DNA of 64,000 bases. It comes from Halopseudomonas pertucinogena (lineage in GTDB: Bacteria; Pseudomonadota; Gammaproteobacteria; Pseudomonadales; Pseudomonadaceae). The stretch is from positions 124,001-188,000 of the forward strand of contig NZ_BMNN01000005.1 in assembly GCF_014646575.1 (NCBI RefSeq), in the 5' to 3' direction. Below the pieces are notes generated by a model. It saw only the letters and a list, made by a program, of their open reading frames with translations. It was not told the DNA's origin and did no database searches. The position numbers were made by a program, and so were the translations under genes. Of this stretch, positions 39,418 to 50,509 are shown in pieces (position 1 is the stretch's first letter; every line of letters starts with the position of its first letter).

Positions 39418-42163
39418 TGGATTCTCGCTCTCGGTAACCGGTAATGCTCTCTTCAAGCAGCGTTTCCATGCTGCCGCCGGCAACATTGCCGAGGCCCTTG
39501 AAGACAACCTGCAGGAAAATACCCCGATCCGGCTCGTCGTTGAGGCGCGGGTTGAGGCTGGTTTCATCGTAGTCGATCCAGTAGCGGTTGATCACCCGCA
39601 GCTTCCAGCAGCAGCTGTCATACTCGAAACCGCCGAAGGCTTCCACGGTGCGGTTGCGGCCATAGTCACGCTGCCAGCGGCCGATCAGGCTCCACTGGTT
39701 GGAGACCGGCCACATGAAGGAAATGTCATGCTGGTCGGTCTTGTAGTAGTTGGCGATGTAGTCCGGGTCGCCGGGCTGGCCGTAATCCGGGTTGGTGGTC
39801 CAGATACCCTGATTGCGGTCGAAACGCATGGTCTCGTTGCGATAGCGGTAACCGACGTTGAGGATCTTGCGCGGGTTGTCCGCCGGCTGATAGTGCCACA
39901 TGGCGCTGCCGCTGCGGGTCTCGCTCTGGTCGGTATCCCAGTTGAAGGTCGAGGTGAAACGCCAGTCTTCGTTGTGACGGTACTGATAGACCAGCGCAAC
40001 CGGTGATTCCGACGATTGGGCTTCACGGCGGTCGCGGTAATCGATACCGCGCAGCTGGACTTCACGGTCCCGGAAATAGTAGGCCTGACCGATGCTGAAG
40101 GTCTGCCGCTCCACTCCCCTGGAGTCGATCCAGCGGTTGGTCAGCCCCAGCGAGATCTGGTTGGCATCACCGATGCGGTCCCGGCCGGAAAAGCGGTTGT
40201 CCCGCCACAGCGAGGCATAGCTGAAGGCCGGCTCGCTGCTGTCGAAGATCGGAATGTCACGCTGATCTTCCTCTGGCACGTACAGGTAGAACAGCCGGGG
40301 CTCCAGGGTCTGGTTGTAGGTCTGACCGAACAACTGGGTGGGGCGGTCGAAATACAGCCCGCTGTCGACACTGAAGATCGGCACGCTGCGATCCTGGTTG
40401 CTGTCGAAGCTCTCGTAGAAGACCCCGTCCCTCTGGCCCAGAGTGGTCCGCCCGGTGTTGTCCAGCGACAGGTCGTAGCGTGTATAGGCGTACTTGGCGG
40501 TCGGCTTGACGAAGCCCCAGTCCCAGTCCAGGGGCAGGCTGACACTCGGCTCCAGGTGCAACCGCTCGCCCTCGGCACGGGTCAGCCCGGTGAGACGGTC
40601 GTCATACCAGCGGTGTGCCGGGGTGCCGGTATTGCCGTCACGGTCCGTGGTGAAACCACTCATGAGATCGCGCTTGAAGCTGACGAACTCCGTGCCGTAG
40701 TCAAAGCGCAGGCCGCCGGGCTGATAGGGCAGGGTGCCGTTCAGGGTCAGCTGCGGCAGGCGCTCGTAGGGTGTGATGTCGGTGATGGTGGCACGTTCGA
40801 AGGCCTGTACATTCAGCGCGGCACGGTAGTGGTTGCCCTGCCAGGCGAGACTGCCCCGCTGGTCGAGAAAGTCGCCCTGATTGATGCCGAGGAAGGTGTC
40901 CAGGTCCTGGAAGTAGTAGTAATCGCTGATGTCGGTGTAATCCACCTCGCCGCGCAGGCGCGGGGTGAAATCCGTGACATGCTGCCAGCTGTACATCCAG
41001 CGCTGGTCTTCATAGCCCGACTGCAGCTCGCGCTCGTCCTCCCTGTCGTCCAGGACGGACGCGCCGATCTGCCCCTCGCTGCGCGGTGTCAGATAGCGGA
41101 ATTCGCCTTCGAGTTGCAGGCCCCGATCGGTCATCAGTGTCGGGTACAGCGTGGCGTCGTAGTTCGGCGCCAGGTTGAAATAGTAGGGCTGGGTGTACTC
41201 GGTGCCCGAGTCGCTGCTGTAGGACAGGCTCGGTACCAGCAGGCCGCTCTGGCGGCGGTCGTCGATCGGGAAGTAGATGTAGGGCGTATAGAACACCGGG
41301 AAGTCCTTCACCCTGAGTGTCACATGCCGCGCTTCACCCCAGCCCTTCTCCCGGTCCAGCTCGATGTCGTCGCTGTGCAGGCTCCACGCGTTGCTGCCGG
41401 GCTCGCAGGTGGTGTAGGAGCCGTCGGTCATCACGATGACCGCATCATCCCGGCGCCGCAGGCTGTCGGCGGTGCCGCGGGCACTGGCCTCATGCACGAC
41501 ATAGCGCACGCTGTTGACCCTGGCTTCGCCGGTATCCACATGCATCTCGGCGTCGTTGCCCAGCACCAGCACGCCCTGATCCCGCAGCCGCACGTTACCT
41601 TCCAGACGGACCAGATTATTGTTCCGGTCGTAGCTGGCCTGGTTGGACTGGGCCTGCAGGCGCCCCTGACGCAGCACCACATCCCCTTCCAGGGTGCCGG
41701 TGTCGCGGTTCTGCTCAAAGCTGCTGGAGTCGGCGGTGGCATAGATGGGCAGCTCGTCGAACGGCGTGTCGTCGTCGTAGCCGATGCGTTCGGGCTCGAT
41801 GTAGTCACCGCCGCAGTAGGGGGCTATGGCTGCCCGCTGGGCTTCGCTCAGCCGGTCCCGGGGTACCCAGTCCAGTTCGCTGAAGTCCACTTCGGCGGCG
41901 CGCTCCGCATCCTCACGCGCTGCCCGCTGGCTCGGCGCCTGGACGGTTGCCTCCACTGCAGGCTCGTCACTGCGAACCACCGGTTTGTCCGGGCGCGGAG
42001 GAAGCTTGCCGGTGGTCTCAAGCGGGTTGCAGACCCAGCCGCCGTCGGCGCCGGGGCGGCATTCGACCTGGTTGGCAATGGTGCTGACGGGTTGTGCCAA
42101 CAGCAGTCCACTGGCGAGCAACAGGGGGAGCTTGGGGCGAAACGGAGGTTTTGCGTTGAGCAT
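39407..42163 (-). CDS. lptD: LPS-assembly outer-membrane protein LptD
   Basis: LptD with the lipoprotein LptE inserts lipopolysaccharide into the outer leaflet. The 918-residue protein has a signal peptide of about 30 residues, a Cys pair (VECRPGADGGWVCNP), the jellyroll domain rich in LEGDVVLRQGRLQA-type repeats, and a large beta-barrel with the conserved late Cys pair in YDSCCWKLRV, needed for the inter-domain disulfides. The start is ATG 42163; upstream residues in the open frame are not signal-like. It is divergent from amgK. Confidence 0.95.
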   Translation of the reverse strand: MLNAKPPFRPKLPLLLASGLLLAQPVSTIANQVECRPGADGGWVCNPLETTGKLPPRPDKPVVRSDEPAVEATVQAPSQRAAREDAERAAEVDFSELDWVPRDRLSEAQRAAIAPYCGGDYIEPERIGYDDDTPFDELPIYATADSSSFEQNRDTGTLEGDVVLRQGRLQAQSNQASYDRNNNLVRLEGNVRLRDQGVLVLGNDAEMHVDTGEARVNSVRYVVHEASARGTADSLRRRDDAVIVMTDGSYTTCEPGSNAWSLHSDDIELDREKGWGEARHVTLRVKDFPVFYTPYIYFPIDDRRQSGLLVPSLSYSSDSGTEYTQPYYFNLAPNYDATLYPTLMTDRGLQLEGEFRYLTPRSEGQIGASVLDDREDERELQSGYEDQRWMYSWQHVTDFTPRLRGEVDYTDISDYYYFQDLDTFLGINQGDFLDQRGSLAWQGNHYRAALNVQAFERATITDITPYERLPQLTLNGTLPYQPGGLRFDYGTEFVSFKRDLMSGFTTDRDGNTGTPAHRWYDDRLTGLTRAEGERLHLEPSVSLPLDWDWGFVKPTAKYAYTRYDLSLDNTGRTTLGQRDGVFYESFDSNQDRSVPIFSVDSGLYFDRPTQLFGQTYNQTLEPRLFYLYVPEEDQRDIPIFDSSEPAFSYASLWRDNRFSGRDRIGDANQISLGLTNRWIDSRGVERQTFSIGQAYYFRDREVQLRGIDYRDRREAQSSESPVALVYQYRHNEDWRFTSTFNWDTDQSETRSGSAMWHYQPADNPRKILNVGYRYRNETMRFDRNQGIWTTNPDYGQPGDPDYIANYYKTDQHDISFMWPVSNQWSLIGRWQRDYGRNRTVEAFGGFEYDSCCWKLRVINRYWIDYDETSLNPRLNDEPDRGIFLQVVFKGLGNVAGGSMETLLEESITGYRERESNAF

Positions 42164-42321
42164 TATAATTATCCGGTCTTCCAGTCGGCGTGCAGGCTCG
42201 CTAGGTGAACGGCGAGGCAATTTGCAATATGGGTGCTGTTTCTGAATAGAGATCGTGGATAATAAAGCATTGTTGGCCGCCAGAGCCAGCGCTGGCACCA
42301 AGGCATCGAGGAACCGAATTG

Positions 42322-43332
42322 ATGGATGCGAGACAGCAACTGTTGCAGGACTGGCTGCCGTCGGCCCTGGCCCGGGCTCACCGGCAGAAGGGATGGGGAG
42401 AAGTGCGCAGCGCGCGCCTGCTGCCCGCCAGTACGGACGCCAGCTTCCGGCGCTACTTCCGCTGGTCCGATGGCGAGCGCAGCCTGATCATCATGGATGC
42501 GCCGCCGCCCCAGGAAGACGTGCGCCCCTTCCTGCGCATAGGCGAGCTGCTGGCCGAGGCCGGTGTGCACACACCGGAGATCCTCGCAGCCGATCCGGAC
42601 CAGGGTTTCCTGCTGATGGAGGATCTCGGTGCGCGCACCTATCTGGAGAGTATCCAGGACGGCATCAGTGCAGAGCAGTTCGAGCACATGTTCACCGGGG
42701 CCATCGAGGTGCTGGTGCGCTGGCAGGCCCGCAGTCGGCCCGGGGTACTGCCGGAGTATGACGAGGCGGTGCTGCGTCGCGAGCTGCAGCTGTTTCCCGA
42801 CTGGTACGTCGGTGAGCACCTGCAACGCCGATTCAGTGCGGCGGAACAGGAGGATTGGGATGCTCTCTGCCGCGTACTTCTGGCGAGCCATCTGGCCGAG
42901 GGCCAGGTGTTCGTTCACCGGGACTACATGCCGCGCAACCTGATGACCTCGGCGGGGGAGCCGGGGGTGCTGGACTTCCAGGACGCACTGTACGGGCCCG
43001 TCAGTTACGACGTGACCTCCCTGTTTGCCGACGCCTTCTTCAATCTGCCCGTCGAGCAGCGGGAGGCATGGGTCAGGCGTTATTGGGAAGCGGCACTGGC
43101 CGCCGGTGTGCCGGTGCCCGATGACTTCCAGACATTCATCAGCCAGTCGCGGTTGATGGGCGTGCAGCGCCACCTCAAGGTGCTGGGCATCTTCGCCCGT
43201 ATCCGCTATCGCGACGGCAAGCCACGCTACCTGGAAGACGCTCCGCGCTTCATCGGTTACCTGCGTGATGCCTGCGAGCGAGAGGCGCGACTGGCGCCGT
43301 TGCAACGGCTGCTCGACGGGCTGGAGCTGTAG
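42322..43332 (+). CDS. amgK: N-acetylmuramate/N-acetylglucosamine kinase
   Basis: AmgK phosphorylates the anomeric position of MurNAc released from cell-wall turnover; the product goes to MurU, encoded next. The 336-residue protein has the aminoglycoside-phosphotransferase fold: ASFRRYFRW, FLLMEDLG, the catalytic loop VHRDYMPRNLM and the metal motif LDFQDALYGP. GAGGAA lies eight bases before ATG 42322; TTG at 42319 in frame is less likely. This salvage route, known in Pseudomonas, bypasses de novo UDP-MurNAc synthesis and so underlies intrinsic fosfomycin resistance. Confidence 0.93.
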   Translation: MDARQQLLQDWLPSALARAHRQKGWGEVRSARLLPASTDASFRRYFRWSDGERSLIIMDAPPPQEDVRPFLRIGELLAEAGVHTPEILAADPDQGFLLMEDLGARTYLESIQDGISAEQFEHMFTGAIEVLVRWQARSRPGVLPEYDEAVLRRELQLFPDWYVGEHLQRRFSAAEQEDWDALCRVLLASHLAEGQVFVHRDYMPRNLMTSAGEPGVLDFQDALYGPVSYDVTSLFADAFFNLPVEQREAWVRRYWEAALAAGVPVPDDFQTFISQSRLMGVQRHLKVLGIFARIRYRDGKPRYLEDAPRFIGYLRDACEREARLAPLQRLLDGLEL

Positions 43333-44010
<678 letters not shown>

Positions 44011-44011
44011 C

Positions 44012-44782
44012 ATGGTCTGGCCGCTGACCCTCCTCGGTGTGGTGCTTGGTGGCTTCATTGCCGGCGTGCCGACGGCCATCCTCGGCGGCGTACTGGGTCA
44101 CGCGCTGGATCGGCACTGGCGGCTGGCGCGATGGTCCGATCTGCTGTTGCGGCTGGGAATGCGCCCCGGCTTCGAGCAGATGTTGTTCCAGTGCCTGGGC
44201 CGGGTGGCCAAGGCGGACGGTCGGGTCACCGAGCAGCATCTTCAGCTGGCGCGTGAACTGATGCAGCAGTATCGGTTGAACGAGGGGCAGCGGCTGGCGG
44301 CGATGGCTGACTTCAATACCGGCAAGGCGTCTGGTGCCGCCATGGAGCGACGCCTTCGCCGAGTGTTCCGCCAGCAGCCGCAGCGCAGCGCCGAGCTGCT
44401 GGATGGGTGCTGGCGCATGGCATTGGTACAGCCACGCCATGGCGAGGCCCTGCAGCTGCTGGAAAAGTGGGCCCAATGGGCCGGCCTGGGCAGGGCCGAG
44501 CAGCAGCGGCTGCGCCAGCGTCACCAGCGGCGCCCCGCCAGCGGCTCGGCTGCGGTCCCGACCACCAGCAGACTGCAGCAGGCGGCGACCCTGCTCGGTG
44601 TGGAGCTGAACAGCAGCCCGGAACAGATCAAGCGGGCCTACCGGCGCATGCTCAGCCGCTATCATCCGGACAAGCTGGTGGCCTCCGGAGCCAGCCCGGC
44701 CGAGCTGGCCACCGCCAGCGAGCGGGTTCATCAGATCCAGCAGGCCTACGAGCGGCTGCGCCGCTACCACGGCATTCGCTGA
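44012..44782 (+). CDS. djlA: DjlA-like co-chaperone with TerB and J domains
   Basis: The 256-residue protein has one N-terminal membrane helix (about residues 3-25), a TerB-like helical domain containing CLGRVAKADGRVTEQH, and a C-terminal J domain with the obligatory HPD in RYHPDKLVASG, which would recruit DnaK at the inner membrane. I start it at ATG 44012, one base after the murU stop, since the helix begins there. The gene order murU-djlA is the one I know from Pseudomonas. Confidence 0.9.
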   Translation: MVWPLTLLGVVLGGFIAGVPTAILGGVLGHALDRHWRLARWSDLLLRLGMRPGFEQMLFQCLGRVAKADGRVTEQHLQLARELMQQYRLNEGQRLAAMADFNTGKASGAAMERRLRRVFRQQPQRSAELLDGCWRMALVQPRHGEALQLLEKWAQWAGLGRAEQQRLRQRHQRRPASGSAAVPTTSRLQQAATLLGVELNSSPEQIKRAYRRMLSRYHPDKLVASGASPAELATASERVHQIQQAYERLRRYHGIR

Positions 44783-44851
44783 CCGCGGTCCCACAGCAGG
44801 GCTCCAGCGGGTTAGAATGAGCAGGTTCCGATCATCCCCCTGAGGTCTGTC

Positions 44852-45526
44852 ATGCCTGATTACGCTATTGCCCCCTCCATCCTGTCCGCCGATTTCGCTC
44901 GCCTGGGTGAGGAGGTCGACCGGGTGCTGGAGGCAGGTGCCGATATCGTCCATTTCGATGTAATGGACAACCACTATGTCCCCAACCTCACCATAGGTCC
45001 GATGGTCTGCGCGGCGCTGCGCAAGTATGGCGTGACGGCGCCGATCGATGTGCATCTGATGGTGCGCCCGGTGGATCGACTCATCGGCGACTTTCTCGAG
45101 GCGGGCGCTTCCTATATCACTTTCCACCCCGAGGCCAGTGATCACGTCGACCGCTCGCTGCAGCTGATCAAGTCCGGTGGTGCCAGAGCCGGTCTGGTAT
45201 TCAACCCCGCCAGCTCGCTGGATGCGCTGAAGTATGTGATGGACAAGGTCGACATGATCCTGCTGATGAGCGTGAATCCCGGTTTCGGCGGGCAGAAATT
45301 CATCCCCGCCACGCTGGACAAGGTACGCGAAGCCCGGGCGTTGATCGACGCCAGCGGCCGCGACATCCGTCTGGAGGTGGACGGCGGCATCAATACGCAG
45401 AACATCCGCGAGATTGCCCAGGCCGGGGCCGATACCTTTGTTGCCGGTTCGGCGATTTTCAATGCGCCGGACTATAGGGCGGTGATCGACCAGATGCGCG
45501 CCGAGCTCGCCCAGGTCAGCCGCTGA
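44852..45526 (+). CDS. rpe: Ribulose-phosphate 3-epimerase
   Basis: It interconverts ribulose 5-phosphate and xylulose 5-phosphate in the pentose phosphate pathway. The 224-residue TIM barrel has [47 protein letters not shown] and LEVDGGIN, covering the metal ligands and phosphate site. GAGG precedes the ATG. One base separates it from gph. Confidence 0.96.
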   Translation: MPDYAIAPSILSADFARLGEEVDRVLEAGADIVHFDVMDNHYVPNLTIGPMVCAALRKYGVTAPIDVHLMVRPVDRLIGDFLEAGASYITFHPEASDHVDRSLQLIKSGGARAGLVFNPASSLDALKYVMDKVDMILLMSVNPGFGGQKFIPATLDKVREARALIDASGRDIRLEVDGGINTQNIREIAQAGADTFVAGSAIFNAPDYRAVIDQMRAELAQVSR

Positions 45527-45527
45527 C

Positions 45528-46199
45528 ATGCTTGCAACGCTGTTCGGCGGCGGGCTGCCGCAGCTGGTGATGTTCGACCTGGATGGCACGCTGATTGATT
45601 CGGTGCCGGACCTCGCGGCAGCGGTTGACCAGATGCTGGCAATGCGGGGCAGGCCGCCCGCAGGCGTCGAGCGGGTGCGTGAATGGGTCGGCAATGGCTC
45701 GCCCATGCTGGTGCGCCGGGCGCTGGCGGGTTCGATCGAACACGAAGGGGTGGATGACGACGAGGCCGCGCTCGCACTGCAGGACTTTCTCCGGGCATAC
45801 GATGGCAGCCACGACGCCACCACCGTGTATCCCGGCGTGAGCGAGCTGCTGCAATGGCTGCGCAGCCGCAGCGTCAGGCTGGCAGTGATCACCAACAAGC
45901 CGGAGCGCTTTGTCGCTCCGCTGCTGGAAGAAAAGGGGCTGGGGAGCTTCGACTGGATCATCGGTGGCGACACTCTGCCGGTGAAGAAGCCGGACCCCGC
46001 CGGCCTGATTCGGGTGATGCAGGAGGCTGGGGTCGCCCCGCAGCACAGCCTGTTCGTCGGTGATTCGCGCAACGATGTGCAAGCGGCCAGGGCCGCCGGT
46101 GTGAAGGTGGTAGCGGTCAGCTACGGCTACAACCATGGCCGGCCCATCGAAGAAGAGCAGCCGGACCTGCTGGTTGATTCACTCGATGCGCTCATATAG
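45528..46199 (+). CDS. gph: Phosphoglycolate phosphatase
   Basis: This HAD-family phosphatase removes 2-phosphoglycolate formed during DNA repair. The 223-residue protein has motif I VMFDLDGTLIDSVPDL, the cap domain, motif II VITNKPERF, motif III KKPDPAGL, and motif IV VGDSRNDVQAARAAG. It follows rpe directly and precedes the trpE leader, as in other pseudomonads. Confidence 0.94.
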   Translation: MLATLFGGGLPQLVMFDLDGTLIDSVPDLAAAVDQMLAMRGRPPAGVERVREWVGNGSPMLVRRALAGSIEHEGVDDDEAALALQDFLRAYDGSHDATTVYPGVSELLQWLRSRSVRLAVITNKPERFVAPLLEEKGLGSFDWIIGGDTLPVKKPDPAGLIRVMQEAGVAPQHSLFVGDSRNDVQAARAAGVKVVAVSYGYNHGRPIEEEQPDLLVDSLDALI

Positions 46200-46263
46200 T
46201 CTTGAACAGTTACTTCAATCGATGGATCAGCCCGTGTTTGTCAGCAACCGCATACTGATGGGA

Positions 46264-46302
46264 ATGATGAAGGCGCTCGCCCGCTGGCGTTGGCGTACCT
46301 GA
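46264..46302 (+). CDS. trpL: Tryptophan operon leader peptide (candidate)
   Basis: ATGATGAAG begins a 12-codon frame, [12 protein letters not shown], with two Trp codons one apart and a TGA stop, 70 bases before trpE. In-frame ATGs at 46258 and 46222 would give longer versions. Ribosome stalling at the Trp codons is the classical attenuation signal, and trpE and trpGDC are reported to be attenuation-controlled in P. putida. No strong ribosome site precedes it, so the start is uncertain. Confidence 0.6.
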   Translation: MMKALARWRWRT

Positions 46303-46311
46303 AATTCTCCT

Positions 46312-46346
46312 GCCTGCCGTCTGCGCAGGCCCTCGGTTTGTGTGTG
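46312..46346 (+). terminator. Possible attenuator hairpin before trpE
   Basis: GCCTGC-CGTCTGC-GCAGGC forms ten bases after the leader peptide stop and is followed by CCTCGGTTTGTGTGTG. The tail is U-rich but not a clean U-run, so this is a weak terminator candidate. Confidence 0.4.
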
Positions 46347-46372
46347 ACAACTACCCGCCCGTGAGGCTGATC

Positions 46373-47863
46373 ATGACCCAAGAAGAATTTCTCCGCCTGG
46401 CCGCCCAGGATCATAACCGCGTACCCGTAGTCCGTGAGGTGCTGGCGGATATGGATACCCCGCTGTCCATCTATCTGAAACTGGCGGATGCGCCTTATTC
46501 CTATCTGCTGGAGTCGGTACAGGGAGGCGAGAAGTGGGGGCGTTACTCGATCATCGGCCTGCCGGCGCGCACGCTGTTGAAGGTCCATGGCCACACCGCC
46601 AGCGTGCAGGTGGACGGGGTCGAGACCGAGTCCCATGAGTGCGAGGATCCGCTGGCCTTTGTAGAGCAGTTCAAGGCCCGTTACCGGGTGCCGGATGTGC
46701 CCGGTCTGCCGCGCTTCAACGGTGGGCTGGTGGGGTATTTCGGCTACGACTGTGTGCGCTACGTCGAGCCTCGCCTGAGCCGGTCACCCAATCCCGACCC
46801 GCTGGGCAATCCGGACATCCTGTTGATGGTGTCCGACGAGGTGGTGGTATTCGACAACCTGGCGGGCAAGCTGCACGTCATCGTGCTGGCGGACACCGCC
46901 GCTGGTATTGCCGCGGGCACCGCGTGGGAGCAGGCCAATCAGCGGCTGGATGATCTGCTGGGGCGCCTATCCGCCCCCTTCACGCCGCGCCCCGGGCTGA
47001 ATCTCGCCGGCGCTGCCGGGCGCGAGCCGGAATACCGTGCCAGTTTCACCCGCGAGAACTATCAGGAAGCGGTCAGGCGGATCAAGGACTACATCCTCGC
47101 CGGTGACTGCATGCAGGTGGTGCCCTCGCAACGCATGAGCATCGATTTCACCGCCGCCCCCATCGATCTCTATCGCGCCCTGCGCAGCCAGAACCCCACG
47201 CCCTACCTCTATTTCTTCAACTTCGATGATTTCCATGTGGTAGGCAGTTCCCCCGAAGTGCTGGTCCGGGTGGAGGACGGCGAGGTGACGGTGCGGCCCA
47301 TCGCCGGAACCCGTCCCCGTGGCGCCACCGAAGAGGAAGACCTGGCGCTGGAGCGGGACCTGCTGTCCGATGCAAAGGAGCTTGCCGAGCACCTGATGCT
47401 GATCGACCTGGGGCGCAACGACGTTGGTCGGGTCGCCGAGATCGGCCGGGTGCAGGTGACCGAGCAGATGGTCATCGAGCGCTACTCCAACGTGATGCAT
47501 ATCGTGTCCAATGTGCAGGGGCGCCTGCGCCCTGAGCTGACGGCGATGGATGCGCTGCGGGCGATCCTGCCGGCGGGTACGCTCTCCGGTGCGCCGAAGA
47601 TCCGTGCCATGGAGATCATCGACGAGCTGGAGCCGGTCAAGCGCGGCGTCTATGGTGGGGCCGTCGGTTACTGGGCATGGAATGGCAACATGGACACCGC
47701 CATCGCCATCCGTACCGCAGTGATCAAGCACGGCGAGCTGCACGTTCAGGCCGGTGCCGGCATCGTCGCCGATTCGGTTCCTGAGACCGAGTGGGAAGAG
47801 ACCATAAGCAAGCGACGTGCCATGTTCCGTGCGGTGGCGCTTGCCGAACAGACCATGGAGTGA
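46373..47863 (+). CDS. trpE: Anthranilate synthase component I
   Basis: It converts chorismate to anthranilate with ammonia supplied by TrpG. The 496-residue protein has the feedback site [18 protein letters not shown] (the LLES motif binds tryptophan) and the C-terminal chorismate-binding domain with [38 protein letters not shown] and [20 protein letters not shown] lies six bases before ATG 46373; an upstream in-frame ATG at 46340 lacks support. It is preceded by a Trp-rich leader peptide. Confidence 0.96.
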   Translation: MTQEEFLRLAAQDHNRVPVVREVLADMDTPLSIYLKLADAPYSYLLESVQGGEKWGRYSIIGLPARTLLKVHGHTASVQVDGVETESHECEDPLAFVEQFKARYRVPDVPGLPRFNGGLVGYFGYDCVRYVEPRLSRSPNPDPLGNPDILLMVSDEVVVFDNLAGKLHVIVLADTAAGIAAGTAWEQANQRLDDLLGRLSAPFTPRPGLNLAGAAGREPEYRASFTRENYQEAVRRIKDYILAGDCMQVVPSQRMSIDFTAAPIDLYRALRSQNPTPYLYFFNFDDFHVVGSSPEVLVRVEDGEVTVRPIAGTRPRGATEEEDLALERDLLSDAKELAEHLMLIDLGRNDVGRVAEIGRVQVTEQMVIERYSNVMHIVSNVQGRLRPELTAMDALRAILPAGTLSGAPKIRAMEIIDELEPVKRGVYGGAVGYWAWNGNMDTAIAIRTAVIKHGELHVQAGAGIVADSVPETEWEETISKRRAMFRAVALAEQTME

Positions 47864-47872
47864 GGGAGCGTC

Positions 47873-48469
47873 ATGTTACTGATGATCGACAACTACGATT
47901 CCTTCACCTGGAATCTGGTGCAGTATTTCGGCGAGCTGGGAGCCGAGATCAAGGTGGTGCGCAACGACGAACTGACCGTGGACGAGATCGCCGCGCTGCG
48001 GCCCGAGCGCATCGTCATATCGCCAGGCCCCTGCACGCCCAGTGAAGCCGGCGTGTCGGTCGAGGTGCTGCAGCACTTCGCCGGCAAGCTGCCGATCCTT
48101 GGAGTGTGCCTGGGCCACCAGAGCATCGGCCAGGCCTTTGGCGGTGAGGTGATCCGCGCCCGTCAGGCGATGCATGGCAAGACCAGCCCGGTGCACCACC
48201 GGGAAGAGGGCGTTTTCCGCGGGCTGGCCAACCCCCTCACTGTCACCCGCTACCATTCGCTGGTGGTCAGTCGGGACAGCCTGCCGGATTGCCTGGAAAT
48301 CACCGCCTGGACGCAGCATGCCGACGGCTCGATGGACGAGATCATGGGCCTGCGCCATCGCCAGTACATGATCGAGGGGGTGCAGTTTCACCCCGAGTCC
48401 ATCCTCAGCGAACAGGGCCATGAACTACTGGCCAACTTTCTCAAACAGCAGGGCGGAATGCGCAGCTGA
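47873..48469 (+). CDS. trpG: Anthranilate synthase component II (glutamine amidotransferase)
   Basis: It supplies ammonia from glutamine to TrpE. The 198-residue class I amidotransferase has [17 protein letters not shown] at the start, [11 protein letters not shown], the nucleophile Cys in [13 protein letters not shown], and the His-Glu pair in [12 protein letters not shown]. It is nine bases after trpE. In several pseudomonads trpE and trpGDC are separated by other genes; here they are contiguous. Confidence 0.95.
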   Translation: MLLMIDNYDSFTWNLVQYFGELGAEIKVVRNDELTVDEIAALRPERIVISPGPCTPSEAGVSVEVLQHFAGKLPILGVCLGHQSIGQAFGGEVIRARQAMHGKTSPVHHREEGVFRGLANPLTVTRYHSLVVSRDSLPDCLEITAWTQHADGSMDEIMGLRHRQYMIEGVQFHPESILSEQGHELLANFLKQQGGMRS

Positions 48470-48486
48470 AGATCAGGAGAGACTAA

Positions 48487-49536
48487 ATGGATATCACCAC
48501 AGCACTGGCACGGGTCGTCAGCCATATCGACCTGTCCACCGAAGAGATGCAGGACGTGATGCGGCAGATCATGACCGGCCAGTGCACCGATGCGCAGATC
48601 GGCGGCATGCTGGTCGCGCTGCGCATGAAGAGCGAAAGCCTGGACGAGATTACCGGCGCGGCCCTGGCCATGCGCGAGCTGGCGTCCAGCGTGGCCATTC
48701 CGGGTGATCACCTGGTCGATACCTGCGGCACCGGCGGTGATGGTGCGAACATCTTCAACGTGTCCTCTGCGGCGGCTTTTGTCGTGGCAGCGGCCGGCGG
48801 CCAGGTTGCCAAGCACGGCAACCGGGCGGTATCCGGCAAGAGCGGAAGCGCCGACCTGCTGGAAGCGGCCGGCATCAATCTCGACCTGACCCCCGAGCAG
48901 GTGGCACGGTGTGTCGAGCATGTAGGCGTCGGCTTCATGTTTGCACCTGCGCACCATGGGGCGATGAAGCACGCAGTCGGCCCCCGCCGCGAACTGGGCA
49001 TGCGGACGCTGTTCAACATGCTCGGGCCGATGACCAACCCGGCCGGGGTCAAGCACCAGGTGATCGGTGTGTTCAGCCAGGCGCTGTGCCGGCCGATGGC
49101 CGAGGTGATGGGCCGCCTGGGCAGTGAACATGTGCTCATCGTGCACTCGCGCGATGGCCTGGATGAGATCAGCCTGGCGTCCCCCACGCACATCGCTGAA
49201 CTCAGGGACGGCAAGGTCACCGAGTATGAAGTCAGCCCGGAGGATCTGGGAATCAAGAGCCGCAGCCTGATCGGCCTCACCGTGGACGGCCCCGAGGCTT
49301 CGCTGAAGCTGATTCGCGATGCGCTCGGCAAGCGTGAGACCGAGAATGGCGAAAAGGCTGCGGACATGATCATCCTCAACGCCGGCGCTGCGCTCTACGC
49401 GGCCGACGTCGCCTCCACCCTGAAGGAGGGCGTGGAGCTGGCATCCGATGCGTTGTATTCCGGCATGGCCCGGGAAAAGATGGCCGAGCTCGCCTCGTTC
49501 ACCGAAATCTTTCGCGAGGAGGCGCAGCAGAAATGA
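48487..49536 (+). CDS. trpD: Anthranilate phosphoribosyltransferase
   Basis: It joins anthranilate to PRPP. The 349-residue protein has the glycine-rich PRPP motif [18 protein letters not shown] near residue 80, [21 protein letters not shown], and the second-metal region [17 protein letters not shown] precedes the ATG. Its stop overlaps the trpC start (ATGA). Confidence 0.96.
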   Translation: MDITTALARVVSHIDLSTEEMQDVMRQIMTGQCTDAQIGGMLVALRMKSESLDEITGAALAMRELASSVAIPGDHLVDTCGTGGDGANIFNVSSAAAFVVAAAGGQVAKHGNRAVSGKSGSADLLEAAGINLDLTPEQVARCVEHVGVGFMFAPAHHGAMKHAVGPRRELGMRTLFNMLGPMTNPAGVKHQVIGVFSQALCRPMAEVMGRLGSEHVLIVHSRDGLDEISLASPTHIAELRDGKVTEYEVSPEDLGIKSRSLIGLTVDGPEASLKLIRDALGKRETENGEKAADMIILNAGAALYAADVASTLKEGVELASDALYSGMAREKMAELASFTEIFREEAQQK

Positions 49537-50333
49537 GCCTGCCAACCATTCTGGAAAATATCGTTGCCCGCAAGTACGAAGAAGTGAAGGAAAACCGTGC
49601 CCGGACGAGTCTGGATGAACTGCAACGGCTGGCCGCTCAGGCCGGTCCGGTCCGTGGCTTTGCCCAGGCGCTGCGCCAGCGTGCCGAGGCGAAGACCCCG
49701 GCGGTGATTGCCGAGGTGAAGAAGGCCTCGCCGAGCAAGGGCGTCATTCGCGAGAACTTCAATCCGGCCGAGATCGCCGTCAGTTATCAGCAGGGTGGCG
49801 CCGCCTGCCTCTCGGTGCTCACGGACATCGATTTCTTCCAGGGCAGCCCGGCCTATCTCCAACAGGCCCGCGCCGCCTGTAACCTGCCGGTGATCCGCAA
49901 GGATTTTCTGGTGGATCCTTATCAGGTAGTCGAAGCCCGGGCCATGGGAGCCGACTGCGTGCTGCTGATCGTGGCTTCGCTGGCAGACGGGCAGATGGCG
50001 GAGCTGAACGCCACCGCGATTGAGCATGGAATGGATGTGCTGGTGGAGGTGCATGACCGCGCCGAGCTGGATCGTGCCCTGCAGCTGGATACACCGCTGG
50101 TCGGCATCAACAACCGGAACCTCCACGATTTCGAGGTATCGCTGGATACCACCCTCGATCTGCTGGAGAAGATACCTGCCGACCGTCTGGCCGTTACCGA
50201 AAGCGGTATCCTCAGCCGCGCCGATGTGGAGCTGATGCTGGACAACGGCGTCTACAGCTTCCTGGTCGGTGAGGCTTTCATGCGTGCGCCTGACCCGGGT
50301 GCCGAGCTCAAGCGGCTGTTCTTCCCCAGCTGA
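49533..50333 (+). CDS. trpC: Indole-3-glycerol phosphate synthase
   Basis: It closes the indole ring from CdRP. The 266-residue TIM barrel is monofunctional (no TrpF fusion) and has [17 protein letters not shown] with the catalytic Lys, [36 protein letters not shown] and [12 protein letters not shown]. It ends the trpEGDC operon and is followed by a strong hairpin. Confidence 0.96.
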   Translation: MSLPTILENIVARKYEEVKENRARTSLDELQRLAAQAGPVRGFAQALRQRAEAKTPAVIAEVKKASPSKGVIRENFNPAEIAVSYQQGGAACLSVLTDIDFFQGSPAYLQQARAACNLPVIRKDFLVDPYQVVEARAMGADCVLLIVASLADGQMAELNATAIEHGMDVLVEVHDRAELDRALQLDTPLVGINNRNLHDFEVSLDTTLDLLEKIPADRLAVTESGILSRADVELMLDNGVYSFLVGEAFMRAPDPGAELKRLFFPS

Positions 50334-50345
50334 CCGCTGCGGCAG

Positions 50346-50370
50346 AGCTGACACCCGTCGTGGGTGTCAG
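50346..50370 (+). terminator. Terminator of the trp operon
   Basis: The 10-base arms GCTGACACCC and GGGTGTCAGC pair perfectly around GTCGT, 13 bases after the trpC stop. The tail CGTGCCCCCATTTCTG is only weakly U-rich. Confidence 0.65.
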
Positions 50371-50460
50371 CCGTGCCCCCATTTCTGACTTGTTCCGCCC
50401 TTTCCGCTCGAAAACATCTGTTTTACTGATCAATATGAGCCATTATTTGCGCTTTTAGTG

Positions 50461-50472
50461 TCTGATATCAGA
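50461..50472. promoter_or_regulatory. Palindromic operator candidate before the cytochrome b561 gene
   Basis: TCTGATATCAGA is a perfect 12-base palindrome, followed two bases later by TATGAT, a good -10 element, and 38 bases before the start codon. A repressor bound here would cover the promoter. No regulator gene is adjacent. Confidence 0.4.
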
Positions 50473-50509
50473 TGTATGATGGCCGCACCAACTGACAAGG
50501 AGCGCCTCA

